Origin: a virus
Length of the DNA: 52,308 nt
Virus record (IMG/VR): IMGVR_UViG_3300044726_000110
Location: 1 to 52,308 of that record
Reading direction: 5' to 3' (one strand)
Position 1 is the stretch's first letter. Each line of letters starts with the position of its first letter. The notes beneath the pieces were generated by a model. The model saw only the letters and a list, made by a program, of their open reading frames with translations, was not told the origin of the DNA and did no database searches. The translations under genes and the position numbers were made by a program. Shown here piece after piece: positions 30,606 to 39,031 of this stretch.

Positions 30606-31500
30606 CGTGATGCAGTTCGAGGCGTATGGCTGGCTGGACATCGAACTTGAGGCACCGGACGGATCTCTTCGTACGATGAGCTTCAAGAATGCCGCCAGTG
30701 ATAACCTGGCCTCTGCCGCCGCGTCCGCACTCGCGCAACAGTCCACAGGCATTCCATACCAAATTAGGCTGGGATCCGGCGCACACTGGGCCACCGAGTT
30801 GGACGAGATCAATGACGTAGGCATACAGGGGCAGGACGGGGATCTGTCGCAGTTCTTCATCCAGAACCAGACCGACAACGTCACGATCTCCTACATCCTG
30901 GCGGGCCTGAAGCGACTGGGCACCAGTGCGGGTAACGTGACAATGCGGCTGTACCCCGCTGGCACCGACGTGCTGATCGTGGAGTCGTCTCCCGTGTCGT
31001 TCAACGGCATCAGCAGTGCGGCCTACGACTGGCGCAAGTTCGAGTTCCCCACACCCACAGCCATCGCTCCCGGTAACTACCGGATGCAGTTGTGGACGGA
31101 TGTTGTGTACAGCGCTGGCGTCACTGAGTTGCAATGGGGTGCGATCAATAGCAATCCTTATGCGAGCGGTGACATGAGGAAGCTGGTCGCGGGAAGCTGG
31201 GTGCATGTGGATGCTGACCCCAACATGGACGCCGCATTCAGGGCGGTAATCCAGACCCATGACCAAATGAGCGCGCTCGTCGGTAGTACGCACGTTCTGC
31301 CCATCGATGGATTCAGCAAGAGTGGACGTTACGTCGCCAGGTTCCTATCCGTATTTCCCGGCGAAGCGGAAGGCTCCTACGTGGGGCACGCATCTCTTGA
31401 GGATGAGGCAGGCACCGTGCTTGCGATCAGTACCGTTGCCATTAACAAGTCTGCTGCTGAGATCCTGCGGATTTACTGGAACACGGAGGTAGTTCCGTGA
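30598..31500 (+). CDS. Tail fibre-associated protein (300 aa)
   Basis: ATG 30598 overlaps the previous stop by 8 bp. MNNVMQFEAYGWLDIELEAP then LGSGAHWATELDEINDVGIQ, a carbohydrate-binding-like sandwich around residues 75-200 (NVTMRLYPAGTDVLIVESSP, YDWRKFEFPTPTAIAPGNYR, QLWTDVV) and a C-terminal SGRYVARFLSVFPGE region. The pattern suggests beta-sandwich binding modules. Specific family not identified. Confidence 0.66.
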   Translation: MNNVMQFEAYGWLDIELEAPDGSLRTMSFKNAASDNLASAAASALAQQSTGIPYQIRLGSGAHWATELDEINDVGIQGQDGDLSQFFIQNQTDNVTISYILAGLKRLGTSAGNVTMRLYPAGTDVLIVESSPVSFNGISSAAYDWRKFEFPTPTAIAPGNYRMQLWTDVVYSAGVTELQWGAINSNPYASGDMRKLVAGSWVHVDADPNMDAAFRAVIQTHDQMSALVGSTHVLPIDGFSKSGRYVARFLSVFPGEAEGSYVGHASLEDEAGTVLAISTVAINKSAAEILRIYWNTEVVP

Positions 31501-32111
31501 CAGTTAGCGGCGGACTGGGGATTGCCCCCAGTGAGTTCAATGACATCGCCATTGGTGTCCAGCCGACGCATCCGTTCGTGGGCCAGCTTTGGATTGACGA
31601 CACTCCGGCTGGTGGCATCGTGCCCTACATGTACAAGACGGGTGGCTTCGCACTGCTTGACCCGCCTGCACAGATCCGGCTGCTCTCCAGTGGGTCGCCC
31701 GCTGCGGTAGTCTCCAGCCAGACACAGGATACGTTGGCGTTCGAGATCACCGGCCTCACGGTACCTACAGCGAGCGCGCTGGCTTTGAACTTCCTATACA
31801 CGACGACAGGCTCAGGATCCCCGCTTGCCAGGATTGGCCTCGCTGTGAACGGCACCACGGTCAACACCACGCTGGTCAGCGTTGGCTACCCCATTGAGGT
31901 GGGAACCATCGAGCCGCTGCACATCCAGATTGGCCGACGCGACGGCGGCACCGTAGGCGCGTTCTTCCAGCAGGCGCTAGTCCCGCTCAAGGTGGGTATC
32001 ACCGCCGTAGTCCCCTCCGCGATCATTACGAGCATCCGAGTGAACGCACAGATGCTAGGCGCGACAAGGACTGTGACCTTCCACAGCTACAAGCTCTGGG
32101 AGTACCGCTAA
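31497..32111 (+). CDS. Tail fibre module protein (204 aa)
   Basis: GTG start in a 4-bp overlap. It opens with FVGQLWIDDTPAGGIVPYMY, a GxxWhDxxxxxxhY module also at the ends of the next two genes, followed by an all-beta domain (DTLAFEITGLTVPTASALAL, RTVTFHSYKLWEYR). Likely a fibre or receptor-binding subunit. Confidence 0.65.
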   Translation: MTVSGGLGIAPSEFNDIAIGVQPTHPFVGQLWIDDTPAGGIVPYMYKTGGFALLDPPAQIRLLSSGSPAAVVSSQTQDTLAFEITGLTVPTASALALNFLYTTTGSGSPLARIGLAVNGTTVNTTLVSVGYPIEVGTIEPLHIQIGRRDGGTVGAFFQQALVPLKVGITAVVPSAIITSIRVNAQMLGATRTVTFHSYKLWEYR

Positions 32112-33250
32112 TGGCTGAGTTCACAATTGGGCCTTACTACGGATCGTCCATTGTATCAACGATGGGCGTGACTGGCGGGCCGGTAACTAACGTGCTTGGT
32201 GTGCAGAACAGCACCTATGCATACGGCCAAGATCACGCCACCAACTGGCCGTGGCAGATCAATATACAGATGGAGCCGATGAGCATCCCGGCAGACGCCA
32301 CTATCATTGGGGCCGAGGTATTGGTGCGGGCGTTCCTCTCCGTAGGATCCCCGATCAAGAGCGTGCTCGTCGGCATGGAGAATGCTGGATACATGGTGCG
32401 GTCGTGGACGACGGCCACGGAGACGTTGGCATACGGCCAGCTCACATCGTGGTCAGGTGGCTCGACTCCTTGGGCGAAACCGGCCCCGGCAGCATTCGCG
32501 GATCTGCTACTGACGCTTGGACCTGCTGGATACTACAGCGACAACCGACACTTCCAACCCGACTTCATCTCGATTCGCGTCAAGTATAGCACCCCGCCGC
32601 AGACACTGAACCTTGCACCCGCCGTGATGAAGTTCCGGGATCCGTTGCAGACAGCAACGAAAGCGGATCCCTCCGACCCGGTTGGCTACACCAACGAGCA
32701 TCGCGCTGGGGACCGGATCCGTAAGGTGGCGGTGGACAAGCTGCGCTACCGAGACGATACGCCGACATCGTTGACTAAAGGCAACGTCTGGCTCGACCCA
32801 GGTAACCCTGGGGTCAAGATCTGGACCGGCACTGAATGGCGGCAGTTGGTCCAGCCGGGAGCCATCCTTCTTGGTACGCAAGGAGCTAAGTCTACCACGG
32901 AGACGGATTGGGTAACGATCCAGGCATACGCGCTGAACGACGTGCCCAGCACGTACGGCTTCTCGTGGATGGTGACCGGCCTCACGTCAGGGGCCAACGC
33001 ACGCGTACGTGTGAATCAGGACGACGCCAAGATCTGGGCTATGACGGACCACGGTACGTTTGCTATGTTTGAGTCGCAGAACGTGAAAGGTGTCGGTCAC
33101 CTCTGGAATACGGTGGGTGACTACATCATCAGTGATGACGCCTTCACGCTCCCGACAGAGATCAACCTCATCGAGTTTCAGATGCGGCGCGTGGACGCGA
33201 GCACGCCGAACGCCATTACATCCATGAGTATGTGGGCACACCCGAGGTAA
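32111..33250 (+). CDS. Tail fibre module protein (379 aa)
   Basis: ATG overlaps the previous stop by one base (TAATG). N-terminal beta domain (FTIGPYYGSSIVSTMGVTGG), a linker TLNLAPAVMKFRDPLQ, then NVWLDPGNPGVKIWTGTEW and a C-terminal domain ending NAITSMSMWAHPR. The L-x-PxxM-x-x-RDP linker and the WLDP-W module are shared with the next gene, so these paralogues probably diverged by duplication of fibre modules. Confidence 0.66.
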   Translation: MAEFTIGPYYGSSIVSTMGVTGGPVTNVLGVQNSTYAYGQDHATNWPWQINIQMEPMSIPADATIIGAEVLVRAFLSVGSPIKSVLVGMENAGYMVRSWTTATETLAYGQLTSWSGGSTPWAKPAPAAFADLLLTLGPAGYYSDNRHFQPDFISIRVKYSTPPQTLNLAPAVMKFRDPLQTATKADPSDPVGYTNEHRAGDRIRKVAVDKLRYRDDTPTSLTKGNVWLDPGNPGVKIWTGTEWRQLVQPGAILLGTQGAKSTTETDWVTIQAYALNDVPSTYGFSWMVTGLTSGANARVRVNQDDAKIWAMTDHGTFAMFESQNVKGVGHLWNTVGDYIISDDAFTLPTEINLIEFQMRRVDASTPNAITSMSMWAHPR

Positions 33251-33252
33251 TC

Positions 33253-35268
33253 ATGGCTTCTTTTCTTGGCGTCTGTCCTGTTGATTTCGGCATGGTTGGG
33301 AACGCGCTGTTTGGGGCAAACGGCAGCGGCACGGCGCCATTTGCGCTCTCTGTCACCGGCGGATATCTAAAGACAGGCAGCCGTTCATCGAGTCCAGGTC
33401 CGGCAGGAACACGCGGATGTGCAGCCTACGTTCCCACTTACTATGCTGCCAACTTCTGGCAGATGGCGAACAACCTCTGGAACGATACTGCTGATCCGCC
33501 CCCGAACGGTCTACCTGTAGGTGGGGCGCTCGATAACATCACCGTTAAGTTCACGGCACACTACGATCTAATCGCCGGTAGCGACGGGGCGCACTTTTTC
33601 TGGCTGATGCCCAGCTACGACTTTGACTTTCTAGACACCACGCAATGGCAGGTCCATCTGGACATGAATACCGCGAAGGAGGTGGTCATCACCAAGGCAC
33701 GGCTGGATGACTCCTCGCCTGTCACGATCCTGAACACGGGCTACGTTCTGACGGAGAACGTTGACTACGATTTTGAGATCAGCATCTACTGTGGGAGCGG
33801 TACGGCTGATGCGTGGGGACTTAAGATCAACGGCGCGCTCGTTGGCTCAGGCACCACTAAGATCGGCGAGACGGGGGCCAAGATTAAGTCGTTCGGCTTT
33901 GGGCCAAACTACGGTGGCGCGTGGCAAAACCTAGATGACATCGACTGGTACTTCAAAGACATCTCGCTGTTCCGTGACGGCTTTCCCGGTACCGGCGAAA
34001 TCGTCCGATTGAGTGTTGACGGCGCTGGTACCTACTCGACCATGACCGGCGCGTATACAGATATCGACGATGCCGCGGGAGCGATCGACGATGACACGAC
34101 ATACATATTGGGTGACGCCAACGGAGAGCGATCCACGTTTACTCTGGATACATCACCGCTGCCCGCTGACGTGGAGATAGGCGGCGTACAGATCCTGGGC
34201 ATTGGACGGTTCCCGACAGGTAGCTCCTTGGGTGGCGCATCTCTGGTGGCTGGCGGCACGCTGTACGATACGGTGACCACCGCGCATTACTTTAACACTA
34301 CCGTCTATCAGCCGACCGCCCTGTGGGTGCTACAGGAGAATCCCGATACGTCCGATCCGTGGACGCTCTCAGATCTCAGTACGCTTGAGATCGGAGCGAA
34401 GCTGCTGACCGGTGGAGCAACGTATCGCATAACGGTATTGTACGCTTTCGTGTGGGTCGAGTACCCGCCGCAAGAGATCGACTTGGCCCCGGTAGAGATG
34501 TCGCTCACAGGAGTGGCCCCGGCCCAGACGTGGCTCGGATACGGACTCGAACCCGTCGTCATGCATCTTGGCGTCAACCCGCCGACGCTGACACAGCGCA
34601 CGCTCAGCTTGAATCCAGTTGTCATGCGTCTACGCGATCCTGGTCAAGGCGTAGGTATCACGCGATACGTCGTCCCCACGGCGCGGGGCCGCTGGTGGAC
34701 AGTGAGCACCACGCAGCCGATCATTGCGGAGGAAGGCTACATCTGGGTTGACCCCACCATTCCTGCTACCCCCAGGATCTACCAGTACGTGAACGGCGCG
34801 TGGGTGGATGCGGTCGTGGGCCTGGAAGAAGCCGCGACTCGTGTATCCTGGGACGGCGGCGGATCCAGCGCCAGCGCCAACCTTGCCACGATCGCCAACC
34901 TCACCGGCCTCAACATCCCTGCGGATGAGCACATCATGATTGAGGCCACCTTCGCGAACACAGGCGGCGTGGACGCGACGGCGCTCGGCATAGAGATCAA
35001 CAACATAACCGTTATGTCGGGTGTCGCGGCACCGGGTACCACGACTGGGGAGTATGGCATATGGCGGATCATCATTCCTAGGAGGGATGTCGCCGCGAGC
35101 CTGCAAGGGCGCAGCTACATCCTTGTGCCGGGGCAGGCCCAAGTCGTGACCACGCTGGCGTCGGTCCCGATTAATACGCCCATCACTTCAATCGAGTTGT
35201 TGGCCGACCCGAATAGCACCGTCAACTTTGAAATCCGAAACGTGGTTGTAAATTCGCTCCAGACCTAG
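33253..35268 (+). CDS. Large tail fibre-type protein (671 aa)
   Basis: ATG 33253 (MASFLGVCPVDFGMVGNALF) is 3 bp after the previous stop. A lectin-like sandwich at about 60-245, a second domain to about 400, then three repeats of L-x-PV-x-M (DLAPVEMSLTG, GLEPVVMHLGV, SLNPVVMRLRDP), the YIWVDPTIPATPRIYQYVNG module and a C-terminal beta domain. Ends VNFEIRNVVVNSLQT. Likely the main receptor-binding fibre. Confidence 0.7.
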   Translation: MASFLGVCPVDFGMVGNALFGANGSGTAPFALSVTGGYLKTGSRSSSPGPAGTRGCAAYVPTYYAANFWQMANNLWNDTADPPPNGLPVGGALDNITVKFTAHYDLIAGSDGAHFFWLMPSYDFDFLDTTQWQVHLDMNTAKEVVITKARLDDSSPVTILNTGYVLTENVDYDFEISIYCGSGTADAWGLKINGALVGSGTTKIGETGAKIKSFGFGPNYGGAWQNLDDIDWYFKDISLFRDGFPGTGEIVRLSVDGAGTYSTMTGAYTDIDDAAGAIDDDTTYILGDANGERSTFTLDTSPLPADVEIGGVQILGIGRFPTGSSLGGASLVAGGTLYDTVTTAHYFNTTVYQPTALWVLQENPDTSDPWTLSDLSTLEIGAKLLTGGATYRITVLYAFVWVEYPPQEIDLAPVEMSLTGVAPAQTWLGYGLEPVVMHLGVNPPTLTQRTLSLNPVVMRLRDPGQGVGITRYVVPTARGRWWTVSTTQPIIAEEGYIWVDPTIPATPRIYQYVNGAWVDAVVGLEEAATRVSWDGGGSSASANLATIANLTGLNIPADEHIMIEATFANTGGVDATALGIEINNITVMSGVAAPGTTTGEYGIWRIIIPRRDVAASLQGRSYILVPGQAQVVTTLASVPINTPITSIELLADPNSTVNFEIRNVVVNSLQT

Positions 35269-35295
35269 TAAGGTCGCCAGCACAGGAGAACCCTC

Positions 35296-35751
35296 GTGAG
35301 CTTCGCTTATAACATCGCAAAGTTCAAAGCCCTCACTGGGGCGATGAACCTGGAATCACTCGACGTGCGCATGGCACTCATCAAGGTGCCTGGATCCACG
35401 ACGACGGACACGGAGAAGGACAAGGCCACGCTGTCAGCGTTCACTACGCTGGGTGAGCTTGTCGCGACGAACTACGTACGCAAGGCGCTCGCTGCCGAAG
35501 ATGTGGTACAGGACAACGGCAACAACCGGGCCGAGTTCATGGTGACCACACCGATCACCTGGACATCCCTCGGCGGTGGGGCCAACGATACCATCGGGGC
35601 CGTGCTGGTGTACTGTCACGTTACCAACGATGCCGACTCCTGGCCCATCGCGTACATCGACAACGCCGGGGCTAGCTTTGGGATCACCACGAACGGGTCC
35701 GACTTCAGCGTCAACGTCAATGCTGAAGGACTGCTTCAACTGACAGACTAA
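35296..35751 (+). CDS. Last virion-operon protein (151 aa)
   Basis: GTG with CAGGAG upstream. MSFAYNIAKFKALTGAMNLE, MALIKVPGSTTTDTEKDKA, then WTSLGGGANDTIGAVLVYCH and FGITTNGSDFSVNVNAEGLLQL: this pattern occurs in small tail-associated or fibre-tip proteins of long-tailed phages. Its last 35 bp overlap a gene on the opposite strand, end to end. Confidence 0.62.
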   Translation: MSFAYNIAKFKALTGAMNLESLDVRMALIKVPGSTTTDTEKDKATLSAFTTLGELVATNYVRKALAAEDVVQDNGNNRAEFMVTTPITWTSLGGGANDTIGAVLVYCHVTNDADSWPIAYIDNAGASFGITTNGSDFSVNVNAEGLLQLTD

Positions 35752-36022
35752 GGTAGTGCGCCGTCTTGCACGGCTTGCACGATGCCACCCATACACCATC
35801 GTTGGTCCGTAGGGGCACCAGTCTCGGTGCTACGGCAATGCAGGGATCGAAGTGACACCGGTACCGTTGCCAGTGGAGCGCCCGTGCGAACGTGTCGAAG
35901 AGTGAGAGATATTCCTGGGCGTAGAGCGTATCGCGGCATGAGCGATCATGGAAAAGCTGGTCTACGCGGCGGGGGACAAAGGTCGTTCGGCACTCAGGGC
36001 ATACGCGGGCGTCTAAAGCCAC
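35717..36022 (-). CDS. Zinc-binding small protein (101 aa)
   Basis: GTG 36022 preceded by AAGGAGG on the minus strand. ARVCPECRTTFVPRRVDQLF then HDRSCRDTLY, and a later ASCKPCKTAHYLSL: CxxC...C...CxxC suggests a zinc ribbon. Ends inside the fibre gene region on the other strand (35-bp tail-to-tail overlap). Function unknown. Confidence 0.65.
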   Translation of the reverse strand: MALDARVCPECRTTFVPRRVDQLFHDRSCRDTLYAQEYLSLFDTFARALHWQRYRCHFDPCIAVAPRLVPLRTNDGVWVASCKPCKTAHYLSLSVEAVLQH

Positions 36023-36076
36023 AGGGCGGGCCTCCTTCGGCGTCTAGTAAGGTTCTAGCGCTTCCGGCCACTCCTG

Positions 36077-36247
36077 TCAACTGGCTGTCGGCAGGGCACA
36101 GAACTCGCGCCCTCGGGGGCAGTACCGGCGACAGGCGATGCATCGTGGATGTGGTGACGCTTTGCTGGGTGACTCGCCTAACCAGCACTCTTTCTCGATC
36201 TTGCAACAGGCGCAGACTTGGACCCGCCAGTTAGTTGACGGCGGCAT
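36077..36247 (-). CDS. Cys-rich mini protein (56 aa)
   Basis: ATG 36247 (MPPSTNWRVQVCACCKIEKE) preceded by GAGGTG. CACC, then CIACRRYCPRGREFC: six Cys that could hold one or two zinc ions. A short zinc-knuckle protein; it overlaps the next gene by 17 bp. Function unknown. Confidence 0.6.
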   Translation of the reverse strand: MPPSTNWRVQVCACCKIEKECWLGESPSKASPHPRCIACRRYCPRGREFCALPTAS

Positions 36248-36449
36248 CGAGCACCTCCGCTGGCTGGCTGCCGATGGTGGCGTAGAAGAAGTAGTCGTGA
36301 TCGCGGCCATCTTCCCCGGCGCGGACATGTACGGGTGTGTCGTCGGTGAATCCTTGGTCGTAGGCGTGCCGGAGTATCGATGATAGCTCGCCAATCGTGG
36401 GCGGCGTGGTTGAGTGGAACTCCAGCTTGTGGACGAGTTGGACCTTCAT
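36231..36449 (-). CDS. Small hypothetical protein (72 aa)
   Basis: ATG 36449 (MKVQLVHKLEFHSTTPPTIG), 2 bp after the preceding stop, with GAAGGG upstream. SSILRHAYDQGFTDDTPVHV and HDYFFYATIGSQPAEVLDAA look like a small alpha/beta fold common in phage nucleotide-metabolism neighbours. No family claimed. Confidence 0.6.
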   Translation of the reverse strand: MKVQLVHKLEFHSTTPPTIGELSSILRHAYDQGFTDDTPVHVRAGEDGRDHDYFFYATIGSQPAEVLDAAVN

Positions 36450-36451
36450 GA

Positions 36452-36691
36452 TTAACCCTTCATCTCTACGCGGCAGACTTCGCAGTGGCTGATGTGTTGG
36501 CCGGGGCCGTGGTCGCGGCTCAGCCAGTAGAGGCCAGACATGTTGTAGATCAGCTCGATGCCGAAGTGGATGCAGAGGAACCAGAAGATGTAGTAGGGCA
36601 TCCGGTCTTGGCGGTAGACGAGCGTGAAGGTGATGATGAGAGCGACGTTGAGGGTGAATCGTACGAGGTGCCACCATGCGCCCTTAGTCAT
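36452..36691 (-). CDS. Two-span membrane protein (79 aa)
   Basis: ATG 36691 overlaps the deaminase stop by 4 bp. LVRFTLNVALIITFTLVY and PYYIFWFLCIHFGIELIYNM are two hydrophobic segments; the C-terminus HISHCEVCRVEMKG has a CxxC. Possibly a small membrane accessory; function unknown. Confidence 0.6.
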   Translation of the reverse strand: MTKGAWWHLVRFTLNVALIITFTLVYRQDRMPYYIFWFLCIHFGIELIYNMSGLYWLSRDHGPGQHISHCEVCRVEMKG

Positions 36692-37200
36692 CGCGGGGCC
36701 ACGGCGTACACGAACTTGGAGATGCTCCACGGGAAGTTCTTGAACCCATAGATCTCGTCCGTGGTGAATTCGGACTGGTAGTCGCCATCCAGGTAGTAGA
36801 TGTGTGCTATTCCAGCGCCGGCAAAGAGTTTGGTGCAATCACCGCAGGGGGCAGTGGTCACGTAGAGTACGCTGCCCAGCGTTGGGATGCCTAGCTTGGC
36901 ACACTGGATGATCACGTTGAGTTCGGCATGAATCGTGCGGCGGCAGTGGCCGTCCCGCATGAGGCATCCTGATTCGTCGCAGTGCAGGCCACCGGGGATG
37001 GATCCGTTGTAGCCGGTAGCGACCATGTGGCGACCCTGCACCAGCACGGCACCCACATGTCTACGTGGACAGGTCGCCCGCTTCGAGACTGCCTCCGCGA
37101 TCTCCATGAAGGTATCGTGGAAGGAAGGACGGGTAGAGAGGCGATGCTCCACATTCACATCCACGTATGGTGCAGCGTCGGTCATAGACTGGTCGGTCAT
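36688..37200 (-). CDS. dCMP/cytidine deaminase family protein (170 aa)
   Basis: AAGGAG upstream of ATG 37200. TIHAELNVI at 89-97 supplies zinc-binding H91 and catalytic E93; APCGDCTKL at 117-125 supplies C119 and C122. GAVLVQGRHMVATGYNGSIP is the dCMP deaminase core. It makes dUMP, the ThyX substrate, and lies two genes after ThyX in the same direction, so the pair boosts dTTP for replication. Confidence 0.85.
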   Translation of the reverse strand: MTDQSMTDAAPYVDVNVEHRLSTRPSFHDTFMEIAEAVSKRATCPRRHVGAVLVQGRHMVATGYNGSIPGGLHCDESGCLMRDGHCRRTIHAELNVIIQCAKLGIPTLGSVLYVTTAPCGDCTKLFAGAGIAHIYYLDGDYQSEFTTDEIYGFKNFPWSISKFVYAVAPR

Positions 37201-37260
37201 GTGGTTTGACTCCTTGGTGTGATTGGTTGTCGAGGATCCGTTGTTGGCGACGATAGTCCG

Positions 37261-38082
37261 TCATGCGTGGAACTTCGCCTTCCACACGGGGGCGTCGAGG
37301 ACGTTGGTGGGTGCGCTGTACTCGAAGTCCGCGAACAGCATGGGGTAGCGGTCGAAGCAGATCCTTGCAATGCCGTCAGCCACGGCGCGCATTTCTTCCT
37401 CGGCGGCATCGTCGGTCCGCATCGAGATGACGTGACGCAGGGTACGGATGTTTGCCGACCACCCCATCTGCGTTGCCACGCCGTGTGGGAGCCATTTGCG
37501 TAGAGCGGATGTGTAGCGCTTCTTCTTATCGAAGTTCATCTCATCCAGGTGCAGGAGGCTGGTCATGTAGTTGACGTGCGACTGGATGAAGCCGTTGATC
37601 ATCGCAGACTCTTTGAGGAGTTCGGCGCGGACGGCTGGCGTGAGGTCGGTGTCGTTGAACGCCTCGGGATACACGAAGTCCCAATCGTCAAGGCGCACGT
37701 AGCGCATGCTCTCCTGCGAGATCGCCACGCCCACGCGGTGCCGCACCAGTTCGTGGGTCACGACACGGGAGCAGTTGCGGATCACGAAGTTGACTTGTGC
37801 GTGTTCGAGTACGGAGCCGTGGCCGGATTCGAGGATGTTCCACAGGTACTTGGCCTGATCGCTGCGTACGCGGGTGAGGTTCTCGTTGCGGCTCGTATCG
37901 AAGCTGGCGTAGCACAAGCGGCCCATGAACTCGATCAGGTCGTTGAGCGTGGGCGAGGGGAGGTTGTCCCAATGAATGACGGTCGGGGTGTCGTATCCCG
38001 ACTCACGGAGGTACATGCCGATGGCGTGCTTGTCGGGCATCGTTTCCCCGATGAGACGGACGGACGGCTGGACGTACTTCAC
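37261..38082 (-). CDS. thyX: Flavin-dependent thymidylate synthase ThyX (273 aa)
   Basis: GTG start at 38082 in GTGA overlap. The ThyX motif is ELVRHRVGVAISQESMRYV (RHRx7S, the dUMP/FAD site); FMGRLCYASFDTSRNENLTR and SGHGSVLEHAQVNFVI precede it, and ISMRTDDAAEEEMRAVA follows. Converts dUMP to dTMP with FAD and methylene-tetrahydrofolate. Phages often carry thyX with a dCMP deaminase, as here. Confidence 0.92.
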   Translation of the reverse strand: MKYVQPSVRLIGETMPDKHAIGMYLRESGYDTPTVIHWDNLPSPTLNDLIEFMGRLCYASFDTSRNENLTRVRSDQAKYLWNILESGHGSVLEHAQVNFVIRNCSRVVTHELVRHRVGVAISQESMRYVRLDDWDFVYPEAFNDTDLTPAVRAELLKESAMINGFIQSHVNYMTSLLHLDEMNFDKKKRYTSALRKWLPHGVATQMGWSANIRTLRHVISMRTDDAAEEEMRAVADGIARICFDRYPMLFADFEYSAPTNVLDAPVWKAKFHA

Positions 38083-38642
38083 TCGAATGTCTCCAGTGTG
38101 TCGATGATGTCGGCCACGTCCCAAAAGGCGTTCTCGTCCTTGACGTACTTGAAGTCGATATCGGCCTCGGCCAGGATCTCGTTCATGTTCTTGACGGCGG
38201 TGGGGGCGTTCGCATTGTAGCGGTTGCCGGGAAGCAGGAGCAGCACGTCACAGCCCTTATCCGCGAAGTGCTTGGCTTCTTCGAGGACGCCGCTAGAACG
38301 CGTCCAGCCGGGCATGCCGATGATCACGATCTGGTCCATTGCCCCGAAGATGGAGCGGTCCACCTTCATCCAGTATTCGCCGTCAGCGCGGTAGTTGGTG
38401 CGGTTCTCGGTAGTGAGGCCATCCTTGACCTGATCAATGAGGACGGACTCGTACCCGATGGGTGTGTAGAGGAAGTAGGGCAGTGCTACCTGCCACGCGC
38501 TGTACTGGAGGATGGCCGTTTCCTGTAGCACGGTGTCAGTGCGCCACTGGATGAGATCAGCGCGATCCCTGTCGGACCATTCCTCCCACAGTTCGGGGAC
38601 GCCCTTGGGGATCTGGTAGGGACTGGCGACATAGATGTTCAT
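38079..38642 (-). CDS. DUF1937-like nucleoside hydrolase/transferase-fold protein (187 aa)
   Basis: ATG 38642 is in an ATGA-type overlap. MNIYVASPYQIPKGVPELWE, GAMDQIVIIGMPGWTRSSGV then LEEAKHFADKGCDVLLLLPG is the DUF1937 pattern (related to nucleoside deoxyribosyltransferase-like folds, PGWxxSxGxxxE). Found in phages near nucleotide metabolism genes. Substrate not known; catalytic E of PGWTRSSGVLEE. Confidence 0.72.
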   Translation of the reverse strand: MNIYVASPYQIPKGVPELWEEWSDRDRADLIQWRTDTVLQETAILQYSAWQVALPYFLYTPIGYESVLIDQVKDGLTTENRTNYRADGEYWMKVDRSIFGAMDQIVIIGMPGWTRSSGVLEEAKHFADKGCDVLLLLPGNRYNANAPTAVKNMNEILAEADIDFKYVKDENAFWDVADIIDTLETFE

Positions 38643-39031
38643 CGCGTCGCCTCGGTCGGACGCATGCCGGTGGGTTCGGGCGGCGTATGGGCGCTCTGCT
38701 TCATGATGGCGGCGTTGATCTGCTGGCCGCGCTCCTCGGTTACGCATGCCTCGATGAGAACAGCGTAGTTCACGAGGTCACCGATCTTCTCGTCCCACAC
38801 GGCTTGGCTGTGTGACTGCGGCTGTCGGACCATGTCCGCTACGCTGACGATGTGCTTTACCATCATGCCCCACGCGGCCTGTGCTGGCGACTCGCCTTTG
38901 AGGCCACCGGCGGCGTGGAAGTTGTGTAGGCGATCATCGCCGGGTGCGTACTCCTTCGCTTTGGAATCGAGCACCTTGCGGGTAAGCTCGATCCGGCGCT
39001 CTAGTACGTCGGTGAACTCGGAGGGGGTCAT
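38639..39031 (-). CDS. DUF1599/Nmad1-like protein (130 aa)
   Basis: TCATGA overlap with the upstream exonuclease gene. KAKEYAPGDDRLHNFHAAGG, then MMVKHIVSVADMVRQP and VWDEKIGDLVNYAVLIEACV match the DUF1599 pattern (RLxNF-x-mKHxxSixDm-EKixDxxNY). It is associated with nucleotide modification or NTP hydrolysis in phages. Assigned from memory of the family pattern. Confidence 0.7.
   Translation of the reverse strand: MTPSEFTDVLERRIELTRKVLDSKAKEYAPGDDRLHNFHAAGGLKGESPAQAAWGMMVKHIVSVADMVRQPQSHSQAVWDEKIGDLVNYAVLIEACVTEERGQQINAAIMKQSAHTPPEPTGMRPTEATR

Noticed and set aside
37061-37285. 74-codon reverse frame between ThyX and the deaminase
   Set aside because: It overlaps the deaminase start by more than 130 bp in another frame and adds no domain; the deaminase has its own AAGGAG.
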